From the NCBI RefSeq assembly GCF_016055025.1, contig NZ_JAECVW010000002.1: a stretch of DNA of 64,000 nt; one strand, 5' to 3'. Origin of the DNA: Thermoactinomyces intermedius. Lineage in GTDB: Bacteria > Bacillota > Bacilli > Thermoactinomycetales > Thermoactinomycetaceae. Below the pieces are notes generated by a model. The model worked only from the letters and a program-made list of their open reading frames with translations, was not told the origin of the DNA and ran no database searches. Numbering within the stretch: the first letter of the stretch is position 1; every line of letters starts with the position of its first letter. The position numbers and the translations under genes are program-made. Below are positions 32,726-41,909 of the stretch, piece after piece.

Positions 32726-33445
32726 TCACCTTCCCAGTCCATTCGGCTTCAGTTGATAGGTCAACACGAATGCATTTTCCAGGTTTTGGATCGCGATCGA
32801 TGGTTCCACCGTTTTCAAACGGTCTTCCAACACCGGCAACCATTCCCCGGAACAAAAAGAAGCCTCGTTTGAGCGGACCCCGACCCGCACCTGGTTATCC
32901 TCTTTTTCCAAAGAAAAAGAGACTCCGGAATACGCATCCGTTTGTTGATGCCTGTTTTCAATCATCGTTATCAACTGCTGCCAAATTTTCAAAAATTTCT
33001 TTTCTTCCTCCACTGATTCAAACCGGAACTGATCCGAAACATCCAAAGACAGCTCCCACTCTTTCAGGCGATGGCGCATGTCAAGCAAAGCAACCGCCAG
33101 CGGAGCATAAGACAGATTGGATATGATGCGCTCGTTTCGGGCTTGCTTCACCAGCCGGTTAAAATAATCTTTCATGGCCTCTTCTTTTTTCATCATCAAA
33201 TATCCCATCAAAACCTGAATGTGATTCATCCATTCGTGGCGCAAATCGGACAGCATTTTTTTGATCCGGCCGGCTTCCCGGATTTCATTTTGTCGTTGCC
33301 CATAAAAGATCCCTCCCAAAAGAGCACACCATGAAGCGAGGAAAAAGAAAACATCCCCCGATTTTCCAAACGGATGCACAAGCCACCCGGTCATCACCAA
33401 CATCAACGGAACAAACGGCTTACAGAGCAGAAACCCCCGCTTCAA
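32726..33445 (-). CDS. spo0B: Sporulation initiation phosphotransferase Spo0B, with N-terminal membrane anchor
   Basis: A 239-aa protein whose central helical hairpin carries LRHEWMNHIQVLMGYL; His 70 is the expected phosphoryl-accepting residue, matching the RHDWMN box of B. subtilis Spo0B. Spo0B relays phosphate from Spo0F to Spo0A. The start is TTG 33445 with GAGAGG upstream. Unlike the 192-aa soluble B. subtilis protein, the first about 50 residues form two hydrophobic helices. Placement between rpmA and obg is conserved and secures the identity. Confidence 0.85.
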   Translation of the reverse strand: MKRGFLLCKPFVPLMLVMTGWLVHPFGKSGDVFFFLASWCALLGGIFYGQRQNEIREAGRIKKMLSDLRHEWMNHIQVLMGYLMMKKEEAMKDYFNRLVKQARNERIISNLSYAPLAVALLDMRHRLKEWELSLDVSDQFRFESVEEEKKFLKIWQQLITMIENRHQQTDAYSGVSFSLEKEDNQVRVGVRSNEASFCSGEWLPVLEDRLKTVEPSIAIQNLENAFVLTYQLKPNGLGR

Positions 33446-33529
33446 AATAAACCTCTCCCATCTTATGTATATCCGAAATTTTGCTTTGCCATTTATTGTA
33501 CAAGATTGCCCCTGAAAGAAAAACCCATA

Positions 33530-33574
33530 AATAAAAGGTAAGCACTTGCCCGACGACGAACAATGCTTACCTTT
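33530..33574 (-). terminator. Rho-independent terminator after rpmA
   Basis: AAAGGTAAGCA / TGCTTACCTTT eleven-base stem with a long apical loop; the minus-strand tail is TTTTATTTA. Confidence 0.7.
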
Positions 33575-33601
33575 CATTAAACTGGTATTTGAAATTCAAC
33601 C

Positions 33602-33910
33602 TTACGCACGTGCAGCGGCTGCTTCTTTTTCTGCAACCGGAATGATGCTCACGCGTTTTTTGTTGCGTCCCATACGCTCGAAGCGTACAATTCCGTCAGC
33701 TTTCGCAAACAAGGTGTCGTCTCCGCCACGGCCGACATTCAAGCCCGGGTAAATTTTGGTTCCGCGTTGACGAACCAAAATGTTTCCGGCCAATACGAAT
33801 TGACCGTCGCCACGTTTTACACCCAGACGTTTAGAAATGCTGTCCCGACCGTTTTTTGTGGAACCCACACCTTTTTTCGAAGCAAAGCATTGCAGGTTAA
33901 GTTTCAGCAT
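33602..33910 (-). CDS. rpmA: 50S ribosomal protein bL27 (with Prp-cleaved N-terminus)
   Basis: A 102-aa bL27. The N-terminus reads LKLNLQCFASKKG, the extension typical of Firmicutes in which the protease Prp removes the first nine residues before the Ala. The core GSTKNGRDSISKRLGVK and the basic C-terminus are conserved. Two adjacent ATG codons exist (33913, 33910); the second is better spaced from AAAGAGGTG. The prp gene lies directly upstream. Confidence 0.97.
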   Translation of the reverse strand: MLKLNLQCFASKKGVGSTKNGRDSISKRLGVKRGDGQFVLAGNILVRQRGTKIYPGLNVGRGGDDTLFAKADGIVRFERMGRNKKRVSIIPVAEKEAAAARA

Positions 33911-33932
33911 CATGTCCACCTCTTTCTGTTCA

Positions 33933-34271
33933 TTATGATTTCCATTCACTTATTCTAACATAAGACGAATAGGCTTCCGCCACGTTTTCGAGTGAGACGA
34001 CCATCGCTTCCAGCAACAAGCCGATTTTTTCACGAGTATCAGGATCTTTCACCTGATCCGGCAAGAAACAATCAATTTTCCCGTCCCCGTCATCATCACG
34101 ATGAACCTGGACACCGAACATTTGTTCAATGGCATTCACCATGCCGATGGAAATGCCGGAAACAGCGGCACACACAATATCTTTTCCATACTCGCCGTAA
34201 TCGGCATGCCCGGTAATCAACACCCGTTTTACACGGTTTTGGCCGTCACGCTTCACCCGAACCTGGATCAT
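33933..34271 (-). CDS. prp: Ribosomal-processing cysteine protease Prp
   Basis: A 112-aa protease that trims bL27. The catalytic pair His 22 (ITGHADYG) and Cys 34 (DIVCAAVS) is in place. ATG 34271 overlaps the rplU stop (ATGA), so rplU-prp-rpmA form one coupled unit. Length and position equal B. subtilis YsxB. Confidence 0.95.
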   Translation of the reverse strand: MIQVRVKRDGQNRVKRVLITGHADYGEYGKDIVCAAVSGISIGMVNAIEQMFGVQVHRDDDGDGKIDCFLPDQVKDPDTREKIGLLLEAMVVSLENVAEAYSSYVRISEWKS

Positions 34272-34582
34272 TGGGCTTCAATGCCGCTGATGACCACTTT
34301 GGTAAACGGTTGACGATGCCCTTTTTTCCGTTTGTAATTCTTTTTCGGTTTATATTTAAACACGGTGATTTTTTTCCCTTTTCCATGTTTCAATACTTTA
34401 CCGGTTACTTTTGCACCTTCCACCAGAGGGGTTCCCACTTTGACTTGTTCACCGTCATTTACCAGCAAAACTTTATCAAAGGTGACGGTTTCCCCTTCTT
34501 GTGCATCCAGTTTTTCAATGTAGAGAACACTGTCTTTCTCCACGCGATATTGTTTGCCACCTGTTTCGATTACAGCGTACAT
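34268..34582 (-). CDS. rplU: 50S ribosomal protein bL21
   Basis: A 104-aa bL21 with the N-terminal MYAVIETGGKQYRVE and the C-terminal KPKKNYKRKKGHRQPFTKV. ATG 34582 has GAGGAGG. A structured leader and a consensus-like promoter precede it. Confidence 0.98.
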   Translation of the reverse strand: MYAVIETGGKQYRVEKDSVLYIEKLDAQEGETVTFDKVLLVNDGEQVKVGTPLVEGAKVTGKVLKHGKGKKITVFKYKPKKNYKRKKGHRQPFTKVVISGIEAQ

Positions 34583-34669
34583 TTCCAATCCTCCTCTTAA
34601 ATAGAGACTCGCCACAGCAGGAAAGGCATCGAGCCTTTTGGAATCCCGTTGTGAGCGGTGATAACAACA
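34583..34669 (-). promoter_or_regulatory. Probable L21 leader RNA
   Basis: The 5' untranslated region of rplU folds into a hairpin AAAGGC-TCGAT-GCCTTT enclosed by CTCACA/TGTGGCGAG pairing. A leader of this type precedes rplU in many Firmicutes and is thought to mediate autoregulation by bL21. Identification is by position and fold only. Confidence 0.5.
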
Positions 34670-34675
34670 ACGCTT

Positions 34676-34705
34676 ATCTTAGCACATTCCCATGGAAATT
34701 GTCAA
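34676..34705 (-). promoter_or_regulatory. Sigma-A promoter of rplU-prp-rpmA
   Basis: TTGACA and TAAGAT separated by 18 bases on the minus strand. Confidence 0.65.
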
Positions 34706-34734
34706 AGTGTTTTCGCTTCCAACTCCACCCAATT

Positions 34735-35601
34735 TCATGACGCAAACCATTCCTTGATGGTGGTTTTGCCGTACGGGCAAGTCATGTAAGCATCGAGCAG
34801 CCATTCTTCGGGCAAAATGCTCACCAGTTCCCCGTTTTGATCCACCACCTCCAAAACATGGTATTTTTCTTTGCAGAGCTTCAAAATCACCTCGTTCAAG
34901 CGGGTGTCGGGTTCCATGCGCACCTTTTTGACCGGGCGGGACAAATCGGGATGATGGCGCCGAAAGAGGAGAAAACGGAAAAAATGGATATTTTTTTGCC
35001 TGAGCATCTGCAAATTGGAATAAAACAAAAAGATGCCAAGAATCAATAAGTGAACCAAAATCCCTTCGGGCGACCAAAAAAGGGCCAGCACGCACAAAGC
35101 AAGCGATCCGGCCATTCCCGTCCACAGGGTAAAGTGAAGGCAAAACCGGTACGGGAAAAAATAACTGAGCGTCGAAAGAAAAACACGCCCCCCGTCCAAA
35201 GGATAAACGGGCAACAGGTTAAAACCGGCGATCATGAGATTTCCCTGTATAAAATATTCCGTCCACTCTTTTGTCCACCATCCTTGACGGTAGAAAAACA
35301 AACTGATGAGGATCATCAGGATATGTTGAAACGGTCCGGCCAAAGCGACCGTCAGCTCTTCCCGGGCCGGCACCGTTCCCCATTCATCGGTTTTCACCAC
35401 CCCGCCAAACGGCAACAACTCAATGGAATCCACCCTCCAGCCGAATGCACCGGCAGCCGCCGCATGGCCCAATTCATGAATCAGCACCAGCACAAACAAA
35501 GTCATAATCTCAATAAAATAGCCTGTCCATACCGCTGAACAGACAATGAGCCAAAACAGAGGATGAATGCGAACGGGCACCGGAACCATTCGCTTAATCA
35601 A
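34735..35601 (-). CDS. spoIVFB: Stage IV sporulation protein FB, site-2 intramembrane protease
   Basis: A 288-aa polytopic M50 metalloprotease that cleaves pro-sigma-K in the forespore outer membrane. The zinc site HELGH (His 42, Glu 43, His 46) lies in the second helix and NLLPVYPLDGGRV supplies the third ligand. The C-terminal soluble part resembles a CBS-like regulatory domain. The start is uncertain: TTG 35601 or ATG 35589, neither with a strong ribosome site. The eight-base overlap with spoIVFA implies coupling. Confidence 0.92.
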   Translation of the reverse strand: MIKRMVPVPVRIHPLFWLIVCSAVWTGYFIEIMTLFVLVLIHELGHAAAAGAFGWRVDSIELLPFGGVVKTDEWGTVPAREELTVALAGPFQHILMILISLFFYRQGWWTKEWTEYFIQGNLMIAGFNLLPVYPLDGGRVFLSTLSYFFPYRFCLHFTLWTGMAGSLALCVLALFWSPEGILVHLLILGIFLFYSNLQMLRQKNIHFFRFLLFRRHHPDLSRPVKKVRMEPDTRLNEVILKLCKEKYHVLEVVDQNGELVSILPEEWLLDAYMTCPYGKTTIKEWFAS

Positions 35602-36352
35602 ATGGAATCACACCCGCCGGATTGATGAATTCTTTATTTTTCCGGATGGCAAAATAGAAAAAGGATTGATTCTCCATCTTTTTGACTGTACCAATCTCTT
35701 TTCCTTTTTGGACCCAGTCTTTTTCTTTTACTTTCATGTCTTCCAACCAGCCGTACCATGTTTCGGTCCCGTTGGCATGCTGAATAATGATGGTGTTGCC
35801 AAGTCCTTCTTTATACCCTGTAAATTGAACCCTTCCCTCTGCCGAAGCCACCACTTTAGCCGACTCCGGAGTGACAAGGACCACTCCTTTTCGTTTCTCA
35901 TCAAACGGCAAGGCAATTTTCCCAGACACCGGGACGGTCCACTGCTCTTCCTTTTTTTCTTCATGGTTTCCCGAAAAGGCCGGCAACAATGCAGGGGATC
36001 CGGCGGCATATTTTTGATACCAGTCCAACACGGTTGCGAATTGAAATTCCTCTGTGAGCGACCGGGATATCCAATGTTTCACAGGAGCGGTCCGGGCTGA
36101 CGGTACCGAATAAACCGCGGCGGTTGCCAAAAACAAAATCATCACAACGATCCACTGGTTCAAAAATGATTGGAGCGGTTTCCGTCTGTCTTTGGTTTCC
36201 TCCGGCTGTTTCACGGACGCCTGATACCACGGGACCGAACCGGATCCCAAGCGGTTTCCGGCAAGATTCCGTTCTCTGATCTTGTTCATCTGACGCCATT
36301 GTTGCTCCCGTCTTTTTCGGATTTGCCGAACCCACTCATGTTCACTGGCCAT
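35594..36352 (-). CDS. spoIVFA: Stage IV sporulation protein FA (M23-like regulator)
   Basis: A 252-aa protein with a basic N-terminal cytoplasmic stretch, one membrane helix (about residues 68-86) and a C-terminal lysostaphin-like M23 domain (ALPFDEKRKGVVLVTPESAKVVASAEGRVQ, GNTIIIQHANGTETWYG). In B. subtilis it anchors and inhibits SpoIVFB until signalled. ATG 36352 has GGGTGA upstream. The usual M23 zinc ligands appear degenerate, consistent with a scaffold. Confidence 0.88.
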   Translation of the reverse strand: MASEHEWVRQIRKRREQQWRQMNKIRERNLAGNRLGSGSVPWYQASVKQPEETKDRRKPLQSFLNQWIVVMILFLATAAVYSVPSARTAPVKHWISRSLTEEFQFATVLDWYQKYAAGSPALLPAFSGNHEEKKEEQWTVPVSGKIALPFDEKRKGVVLVTPESAKVVASAEGRVQFTGYKEGLGNTIIIQHANGTETWYGWLEDMKVKEKDWVQKGKEIGTVKKMENQSFFYFAIRKNKEFINPAGVIPFD

Positions 36353-36410
36353 AGGTTATCACCCGTTTGTCCATTTTTCATCAATATATGTCCAACCCAT
36401 CCGGAATATG

Positions 36411-36436
36411 AAAAAAGCAGACCGCCCCGGCCTGCT
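36411..36436 (-). terminator. Rho-independent terminator after minD
   Basis: AGCAGGCC / GGTCTGCT-type stem with a G/C-rich loop, followed by six T on the minus strand. It separates the mre-min genes from spoIVFA. Confidence 0.75.
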
Positions 36437-36446
36437 TCGTGTTTCT

Positions 36447-37241
36447 TCAAGCAAATCCCAACCATTTTTTCATTTTGGTAAACACGCCAATTTCTTTTTC
36501 CAAGACCATGAGGGGAACCATTTCTCCCTGAATCCGACGCGCGATATTCCGGTAAGCTTTTCCGGCCGGATTCCGATGGTCATAAACGATCGGTTCCCCC
36601 GTGTGTCCGGCCCGGATCACCTGCTCATCATCGGGAACCACCCCCAGAAGATCCACGGCCAGGACAGCCACGACTTCATCGACATCCATCATGCTTCCGT
36701 CCCTGGCCATTTGCTTGCGCAACCGGTTGACCACCAATTTCGGAGCCGACACTTCCTCTTTTTCCAACAAACCGATCACCCGGTCCGCATCCCGGATGGC
36801 CGCATTTTCGGGAGTGGTGACGACAATCGCTGCATCCGCACCGGATACGGCGTTTTTAAAACCGACATCAATACCTGCCGGGCAGTCTATGAACACATAA
36901 TCAAATTGCTCTTTTAATTCGGCAATCAACCAACGCATTTGCTTTCTGGAAACGGCGGTTTTGTCCCTTGTTTGGGCGGCCGGCATCAAATAAAGCTCAT
37001 CACAACGCTTGTCCTTGATCAAAGCCTGTTCAATCCGGCATTTCTTCTCCAACACGTCGATCAGGTCATAAATGATCCGGTTCTCCAACCCCATCAACAC
37101 ATCCAGATTCCGAAGACCAATATCTGCATCGACCAAACACACTTTTTTCCCGGACAAAGCAAGGGCGGTTCCAATATTGACCGAAGTCGTCGACTTTCCC
37201 ACGCCCCCTTTGCCCGAGGTTACAAGAACGCTCTCTCCCAA
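36447..37241 (-). CDS. minD: Septum site-determining ATPase MinD
   Basis: A 264-aa ParA/MinD ATPase that positions division by recruiting MinC to the membrane. The deviant Walker A SGKGGVGKSTT is at about residues 9-19, with VDADIGLRNLD following, and the C-terminal amphipathic membrane-targeting helix FTKMKKWLGF is present. The start is TTG 37241, seven bases after GGAGG. It is 26 bases after minC. Confidence 0.96.
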   Translation of the reverse strand: MGESVLVTSGKGGVGKSTTSVNIGTALALSGKKVCLVDADIGLRNLDVLMGLENRIIYDLIDVLEKKCRIEQALIKDKRCDELYLMPAAQTRDKTAVSRKQMRWLIAELKEQFDYVFIDCPAGIDVGFKNAVSGADAAIVVTTPENAAIRDADRVIGLLEKEEVSAPKLVVNRLRKQMARDGSMMDVDEVVAVLAVDLLGVVPDDEQVIRAGHTGEPIVYDHRNPAGKAYRNIARRIQGEMVPLMVLEKEIGVFTKMKKWLGFA

Positions 37242-37267
37242 TGCTCACCCTCCAAACCATCTGTCAT

Positions 37268-37948
37268 CTATAAAAAACGCCGTCTGGTTGTTTTCCACTC
37301 GAATTCCGGACGCAACTGCCCCAGAAGATGAATTTTCTCCACGGCAATTTGATGATCCGACAAATAAGCAAAGCGCATCCCCACTTCGGCCTCGTCCCAA
37401 CGATCCGGCGGGCGGGAAATCACATCTGCAATCCGAAGCTGTGTGGGACGCAAAACCGATGCAACGATGATGGCATTTTCATCTCCTTCACATCCGGCAT
37501 GGGCCAGCCCCCTCAACGCCCCCAATACGTAGATGCTTCCCGTGCATTGAATCGTTCCGCCCGGATTCACATCCCCCAGAAAAAGGAGATTTCCGCTATG
37601 TACCAACACCTGACCGGAACGCACCGTCCCCGATTTGACTTCAATCTCATCTTCTTCCCTTTGCAGATAATGCTTTCCTTCTGATTGGAATTCGTGAATA
37701 ATCAAGTTTTTTCGTTTGGAGAACAATGCGCGTATTGACTTTTCTTCCGTCCGGGTAATCTGCCGCTCCCCCAGCTTGATGATGACTTTCATGTCGGGAC
37801 CATCCCAAATATTTGCAGCTTGCGTGTTTTCCAGCTTATGTTTTAACTCTTCCAATACAGCTGAAAAGGGACGCGAATCATCGAGATAGAAGAGAAGGCC
37901 GTCTTTGGTGCCTTTGATCGTTACGCCCGGTTTTAACACTTTACCCAT
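37268..37948 (-). CDS. minC: Septum site-determining protein MinC
   Basis: A 226-aa FtsZ inhibitor. The N-terminal domain (VTIKGTKDGLLFYL) leads to the C-terminal beta-helix with RSGQVLVHSGNLLFLGDVNPGG and GSIYVLGALRGLAHAG, the MinD-binding part. ATG 37948 has GGGTGA seven bases upstream. A longer in-frame extension overlaps mreD and is rejected. Confidence 0.94.
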   Translation of the reverse strand: MGKVLKPGVTIKGTKDGLLFYLDDSRPFSAVLEELKHKLENTQAANIWDGPDMKVIIKLGERQITRTEEKSIRALFSKRKNLIIHEFQSEGKHYLQREEDEIEVKSGTVRSGQVLVHSGNLLFLGDVNPGGTIQCTGSIYVLGALRGLAHAGCEGDENAIIVASVLRPTQLRIADVISRPPDRWDEAEVGMRFAYLSDHQIAVEKIHLLGQLRPEFEWKTTRRRFL

Positions 37949-38024
37949 CTTGACGTCACCCGCCTCACTATTGATTTCGCTTTCTCCCTTTATTTTCCTT
38001 CCATCCGTGTCGCGCTTTACAGGC

Positions 38025-38555
38025 TTAACGCAAAATCGTGTCAAAGATAATGGAGCGATTCCGTTTTTTCTGATAGATCCAACGGATCGGCTGATGAATG
38101 AGATAGGCCAGCAACCAATTCAACAGGATGGACGGAACGATATGGAGCCAAAAGGCATAAGAAAAATCCATGTTTGTAAAACCAAACAACCAATACCAGC
38201 CATAGAGAATGATAAAATATGCGGATTGCCCCAAAAAGAAGGTGATCCCGGCGATCCATTGATACAATGAAAAAGCTCCGGACAACAGGTAAGTGCCGTA
38301 AGCGACAAGAGGGAACGTGAAAGCTTTGATCCCGATGGCCGGCCCGTAAACAATATCATGGAACAATCCGAAGATAAAACCAATCCATAAAACATAGCGG
38401 CGCGGCAAATAGAAAGAAATAGAAATCAAACCACTTACCACCAACGCCGGAATCATGACAAAAGTGCTCCCCCAAGATTGAGGGAGCAATAACTGCAATT
38501 TGGATCCTTCCAATATAAATAGGAAGGAGAGAAAAGCGACGAAGTATTTTTTCAT
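38025..38555 (-). CDS. mreD: Rod shape-determining protein MreD
   Basis: A 176-aa protein of five to six membrane helices with the LPRRYVLWIGFIFGLFHDIVYGPAIG segment characteristic of MreD, part of the elongasome with MreB/MreC. ATG 38555 has GGGAGGGG. It follows mreC by 30 bases. Confidence 0.92.
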   Translation of the reverse strand: MKKYFVAFLSFLFILEGSKLQLLLPQSWGSTFVMIPALVVSGLISISFYLPRRYVLWIGFIFGLFHDIVYGPAIGIKAFTFPLVAYGTYLLSGAFSLYQWIAGITFFLGQSAYFIILYGWYWLFGFTNMDFSYAFWLHIVPSILLNWLLAYLIHQPIRWIYQKKRNRSIIFDTILR

Positions 38556-38585
38556 CGATTTTCCCCTCCCGTTCCCGGTATGTTT

Positions 38586-39410
38586 TTATTTCTGAAGCTG
38601 ATTTAATTGTAATTTCTCCGGATCTTTCACCACCATGACAAAATCCAGATTCTCAAACGATGCGGACGGTTTGACATAAACCACCTGTTCAACTTTTCCT
38701 TCACTCATTTTCACATCGTCGACGGTGCCGATCAAAATCCCTCCCGGATAAACATCCGATAACCGGGAAGTCACCACCATTTGTCCTTTCTCCGGCCGGG
38801 CGGTGACGGAGACTTTATTTAAAATCAAACATTTTCTCCGGGGATCATATCCTTCAACAATCCCCAACACTTCCTCCGAGCCGGTCTGGATCACCGCCGC
38901 AATCCCGGGGCCTCCTTCCGAATCCGTCAACAGCTGAATCTCGGCCATGTACTTCGTCACATTTTCCACCCGTCCGATCAATCCCTCGGAAGTGATGACC
39001 GGCATTTTGGGCTTGACACCGTCTTCCGTACCCCGGTTGATCACCAACCGGTTATTCCAACGGTCCGGATTGCGGTAAGCCACCCGGGCCGTAATGGTAT
39101 CCATCGGATGTTCTTTTTTGTAGCCGAGAAGCTTTTTCAACTCCTCATTTTCCTTTTCCAGGTTTTGTGCTTGAACTTTTAATTTCATCATGGCGGTTTC
39201 GGGGCTTTCTTCCTCATGTCCCGCCGCGAGAAGGGGTTGAACCGGCAGGTGAATCAAGGATTGAATCCATCCAAAACCGTTGATGAACCAGCTTTCCGGT
39301 GCCGACAGCGTCCCTCTTTCCCCCCGTGTCACATTGACGGTCAGAAAGATTGCAACCACAAGGGCCATCACCATTAGAAACCGATTGGTACTGCGCCTCA
39401 TCCATTTCAC
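38586..39410 (-). CDS. mreC: Rod shape-determining protein MreC
   Basis: A 274-aa bitopic protein: one N-terminal helix (about residues 11-27), a coiled coil (MMKLKVQAQNLEKENEELKKLLG, about 78-97) and the beta-rich external domain with RVAYRNPDRWNNRLVINRG. It links MreB to wall synthesis. The start is GTG 39410 or ATG 39401; AAAGGG upstream does not settle it. It lies between mreB and mreD. Confidence 0.94.
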   Translation of the reverse strand: MKWMRRSTNRFLMVMALVVAIFLTVNVTRGERGTLSAPESWFINGFGWIQSLIHLPVQPLLAAGHEEESPETAMMKLKVQAQNLEKENEELKKLLGYKKEHPMDTITARVAYRNPDRWNNRLVINRGTEDGVKPKMPVITSEGLIGRVENVTKYMAEIQLLTDSEGGPGIAAVIQTGSEEVLGIVEGYDPRRKCLILNKVSVTARPEKGQMVVTSRLSDVYPGGILIGTVDDVKMSEGKVEQVVYVKPSASFENLDFVMVVKDPEKLQLNQLQK

Positions 39411-39416
39411 AACCCT

Positions 39417-40475
39417 TTAATAAAAACGTTTCCGAAACGACTCCAGATAGCCGGAATGATTTTTCGGATTCAACTTATCCAGATGCTCCAAAGAAGCACC
39501 CGTCCCGATCGCCACGCAATCCAGCGGGTTTTCCGCGATCATCACGGGCATGTGGGTCTCCTGATGCAAACATTCATCGATATTGCGGAGCAAAGCCCCT
39601 CCCCCGGTCAACATAATCCCGCGTTCCAATATATCGGCCGCAAGCTCCGGCGGGGTTTCTTCCAAAGTCAATTTCACGGCATTGATAATCTCTCTGACCG
39701 TTTCGGACAAAGCTTCCGCAATTTCTCTTGAAGTGATGGAAATTTTTCTGGGAAGCCCGGTGATCAAATCCCTTCCTTTGATTTCCCGTTCTTCCTTGCC
39801 CGAATCATCATCACTCGGAATCGCCGAGCCAATCTCCAATTTCAGCATCTCCGCCGTCCGCTCGCCGATCAACAAGTTATGCTTCCGACGGATATATTGG
39901 ATGATCGCTTCATCCATTTTATCGCCGGCCACCCGCAACGACTGGCACGTCACGATTCCCCCGAGGGAAATGACCGCCACTTCGGTGGTGCCGCCGCCGA
40001 TATCCACCACCATGCTCCCGGTCGGCTCCCAAACGGGTAGGCCGGCCCCAATGGCTGCGGCAAAAGGTTCTTCAATCGTGTAAGCCTCTTTGGCTCCGGC
40101 CCGCGTCGATGCTTGTTCCACCGCCCGCTTTTCAACGGGGGTCACCCCTGACGGAATGCAGACCATCACGTTGGGCTTACGGGGAATGATCATTTTTTGA
40201 TCCATCGCTTTTTTGATAAAATACTCCATCATGGTTGCCGTGGTGGTGTAATCCGCAATCACACCATCTTTCATCGGGCGGATCGCAACAATGTTACCGG
40301 GGGTGCGCCCGATCATGAGCTTGGCTGCATTCCCCACCGCTTTGATCTCACCGGTTCCCGACTCCATGGCCACCACGGACGGTTCCCGGACCACGATCCC
40401 TTCCCCTTTGACGTATACTAGGGTGTTGGCCGTCCCCAAATCAATTCCCAAATCTTTGACAAAACCGCCAAACAT
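39417..40475 (-). CDS. mreB: Rod shape-determining actin homologue MreB
   Basis: A 352-aa actin-like ATPase with the phosphate-1 motif GIDLGTANTLVY, the phosphate-2 motif MVVDIGGGTTEVAV and the adenosine motif MLTGGGALLRNID. The N-terminal MFGGFVKDLG probably serves as a membrane anchor. ATG 40475 has GGAGGAGG. It begins the mreBCD-minCD series that follows radC. Confidence 0.97.
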   Translation of the reverse strand: MFGGFVKDLGIDLGTANTLVYVKGEGIVVREPSVVAMESGTGEIKAVGNAAKLMIGRTPGNIVAIRPMKDGVIADYTTTATMMEYFIKKAMDQKMIIPRKPNVMVCIPSGVTPVEKRAVEQASTRAGAKEAYTIEEPFAAAIGAGLPVWEPTGSMVVDIGGGTTEVAVISLGGIVTCQSLRVAGDKMDEAIIQYIRRKHNLLIGERTAEMLKLEIGSAIPSDDDSGKEEREIKGRDLITGLPRKISITSREIAEALSETVREIINAVKLTLEETPPELAADILERGIMLTGGGALLRNIDECLHQETHMPVMIAENPLDCVAIGTGASLEHLDKLNPKNHSGYLESFRKRFY

Positions 40476-40518
40476 AAAGTTCCTCCTCCCCATGATCCCT
40501 TATCTCGTTCATTGCCGG

Positions 40519-41226
40519 TCATTCCTCCGGAATCATGCCGTGCTCACGCATGCTCATATACAGTTGATCCCCGATAATCAGGTGATCCAGAATTTCAATC
40601 CCCAATAATTTCCCGGCTTCCACCAACCTCTCCGTCACTTCGAGGTCTTCCGGGCTGGGGGTCGGGTCCCCGCTGGGATGATTATGTACGCAAACGATTG
40701 CCGCAGCACTGAAACGGATCGCTTCATGGAAGATCTCCCGGGGATGAACAACAGAGGCGTTTAAACTCCCTTTAAAAATGCATTGTTTTCCGATGACTTG
40801 ATACTTGGTGTTTAAAAAAAGGCAAACGAAATGCTCCTGTTTCAGAAAACGAAGCTCTTCCATGACATAGCGGGCAGCATCTTGCGGGGAATGAATGGCA
40901 TACCGTTCCTCGGGCAGCAATCTTGAAATCCGTTGCCCGAGTTCAACCCCTGCCATGATTTGTACGGCTTTGGCAGGGCCGATGCCATGAATTTGCATCA
41001 ATTCTTGGAGTGAGATTTGCGTGAGGGCTTTCAAACCCCCCGTTTTGCTCAACACGCGTTGCGCCAGCACCATGACCGATTCTCCCGTGCTTCCCGTCCG
41101 GAGCAAAAGTGCCAACAACTCCGCATTGGACAACTTCTCCGGCCCGAAGCGCAACATCCGCTCACGGGGTCTTTCTTCCTCCGGAACATCTTTTAACATC
41201 GGCAATGAATTTTTCGGTTCCTTCAT
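40519..41226 (-). CDS. radC: RadC/YsxA family JAB1/MPN metalloprotein
   Basis: A 235-aa RadC. An N-terminal UPF0758 helix-hairpin-helix part (GIGPAKAVQIMAG) is followed by the MPN domain with the JAMM zinc motif VVHPREIF...VCVHNHPSGDPTPSPED. The biochemical role is unsettled despite the historical DNA-repair name. ATG 41226 is seven bases from GAGGAGG. Confidence 0.93.
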   Translation of the reverse strand: MKEPKNSLPMLKDVPEEERPRERMLRFGPEKLSNAELLALLLRTGSTGESVMVLAQRVLSKTGGLKALTQISLQELMQIHGIGPAKAVQIMAGVELGQRISRLLPEERYAIHSPQDAARYVMEELRFLKQEHFVCLFLNTKYQVIGKQCIFKGSLNASVVHPREIFHEAIRFSAAAIVCVHNHPSGDPTPSPEDLEVTERLVEAGKLLGIEILDHLIIGDQLYMSMREHGMIPEE

Positions 41227-41315
41227 CATCCATCCTCCTCTGCCGGCCACTCCACTCCTTCCTTCCGGAGGATTAAACCAGGTTGTCAAAGGTCAGCAGA
41301 GGTGAATCTCCGACG

Positions 41316-41909
41316 TTAATCCTGTGCAAGGGTATAACCGGTTTCGGTCAGCATTTCATCCAAGAGGGACAAAGACATGCCGACCACATTAAAATAGCAT
41401 CCTTCAATCCGGTCCACCAAACAAGCTCCCAACCCTTGGATTCCGTAAGCTCCAGCTTTATCTAAAGGCTCTTTCGTGTTCACATACCATTCGATTTTCT
41501 CATCGGAAAGCGGTCGCATCCAAACGCGCGTCATCCGGTGCGATACATCCTCTCTCGTGATTTTCCCCTGATCAACGGTGATCAAAGAAAGCCCGGAATA
41601 AACCTGATGCTCTTTTCCTGACAACATCCTCAGCATGGAAACGGCATCCTGTTCATCTTTCGGCTTTCCCAAAATGGTTCCATCAAACACAACCACCGTA
41701 TCCGCTCCGATGACCAAAGCATTCCGGCATCCGGCGGCAACTGCCTTCCCTTTGCGCCTTGCCAGTTCTTCCACAACTTTTTCCGGCAAATCGGGCAAAT
41801 CCCTCGTTTCATCAATGCGGCTTGTTTGAACACGAAACGGAACTCCAAAACGTGCAAGCAATTCTCTTCTGCGAGGAGATCCGGAAGCCAAAACAATTTC
41901 GCGTTTCAT
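41316..41909 (-). CDS. maf: Maf-like nucleotide pyrophosphatase
   Basis: A 197-aa Maf protein, a house-cleaning pyrophosphatase for non-canonical or modified nucleotides (dTTP/UTP type), historically a septum inhibitor. Motifs are IVLASGSPRRRELL, the GADTVVVFDGTILGKP box and KAGAYGIQGLGA. ATG 41909 aligns with B. subtilis Maf; ATG 41915 is possible. The longer upstream reading crosses the spoIIB terminator and is rejected. Confidence 0.93.
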   Translation of the reverse strand: MKREIVLASGSPRRRELLARFGVPFRVQTSRIDETRDLPDLPEKVVEELARRKGKAVAAGCRNALVIGADTVVVFDGTILGKPKDEQDAVSMLRMLSGKEHQVYSGLSLITVDQGKITREDVSHRMTRVWMRPLSDEKIEWYVNTKEPLDKAGAYGIQGLGACLVDRIEGCYFNVVGMSLSLLDEMLTETGYTLAQD

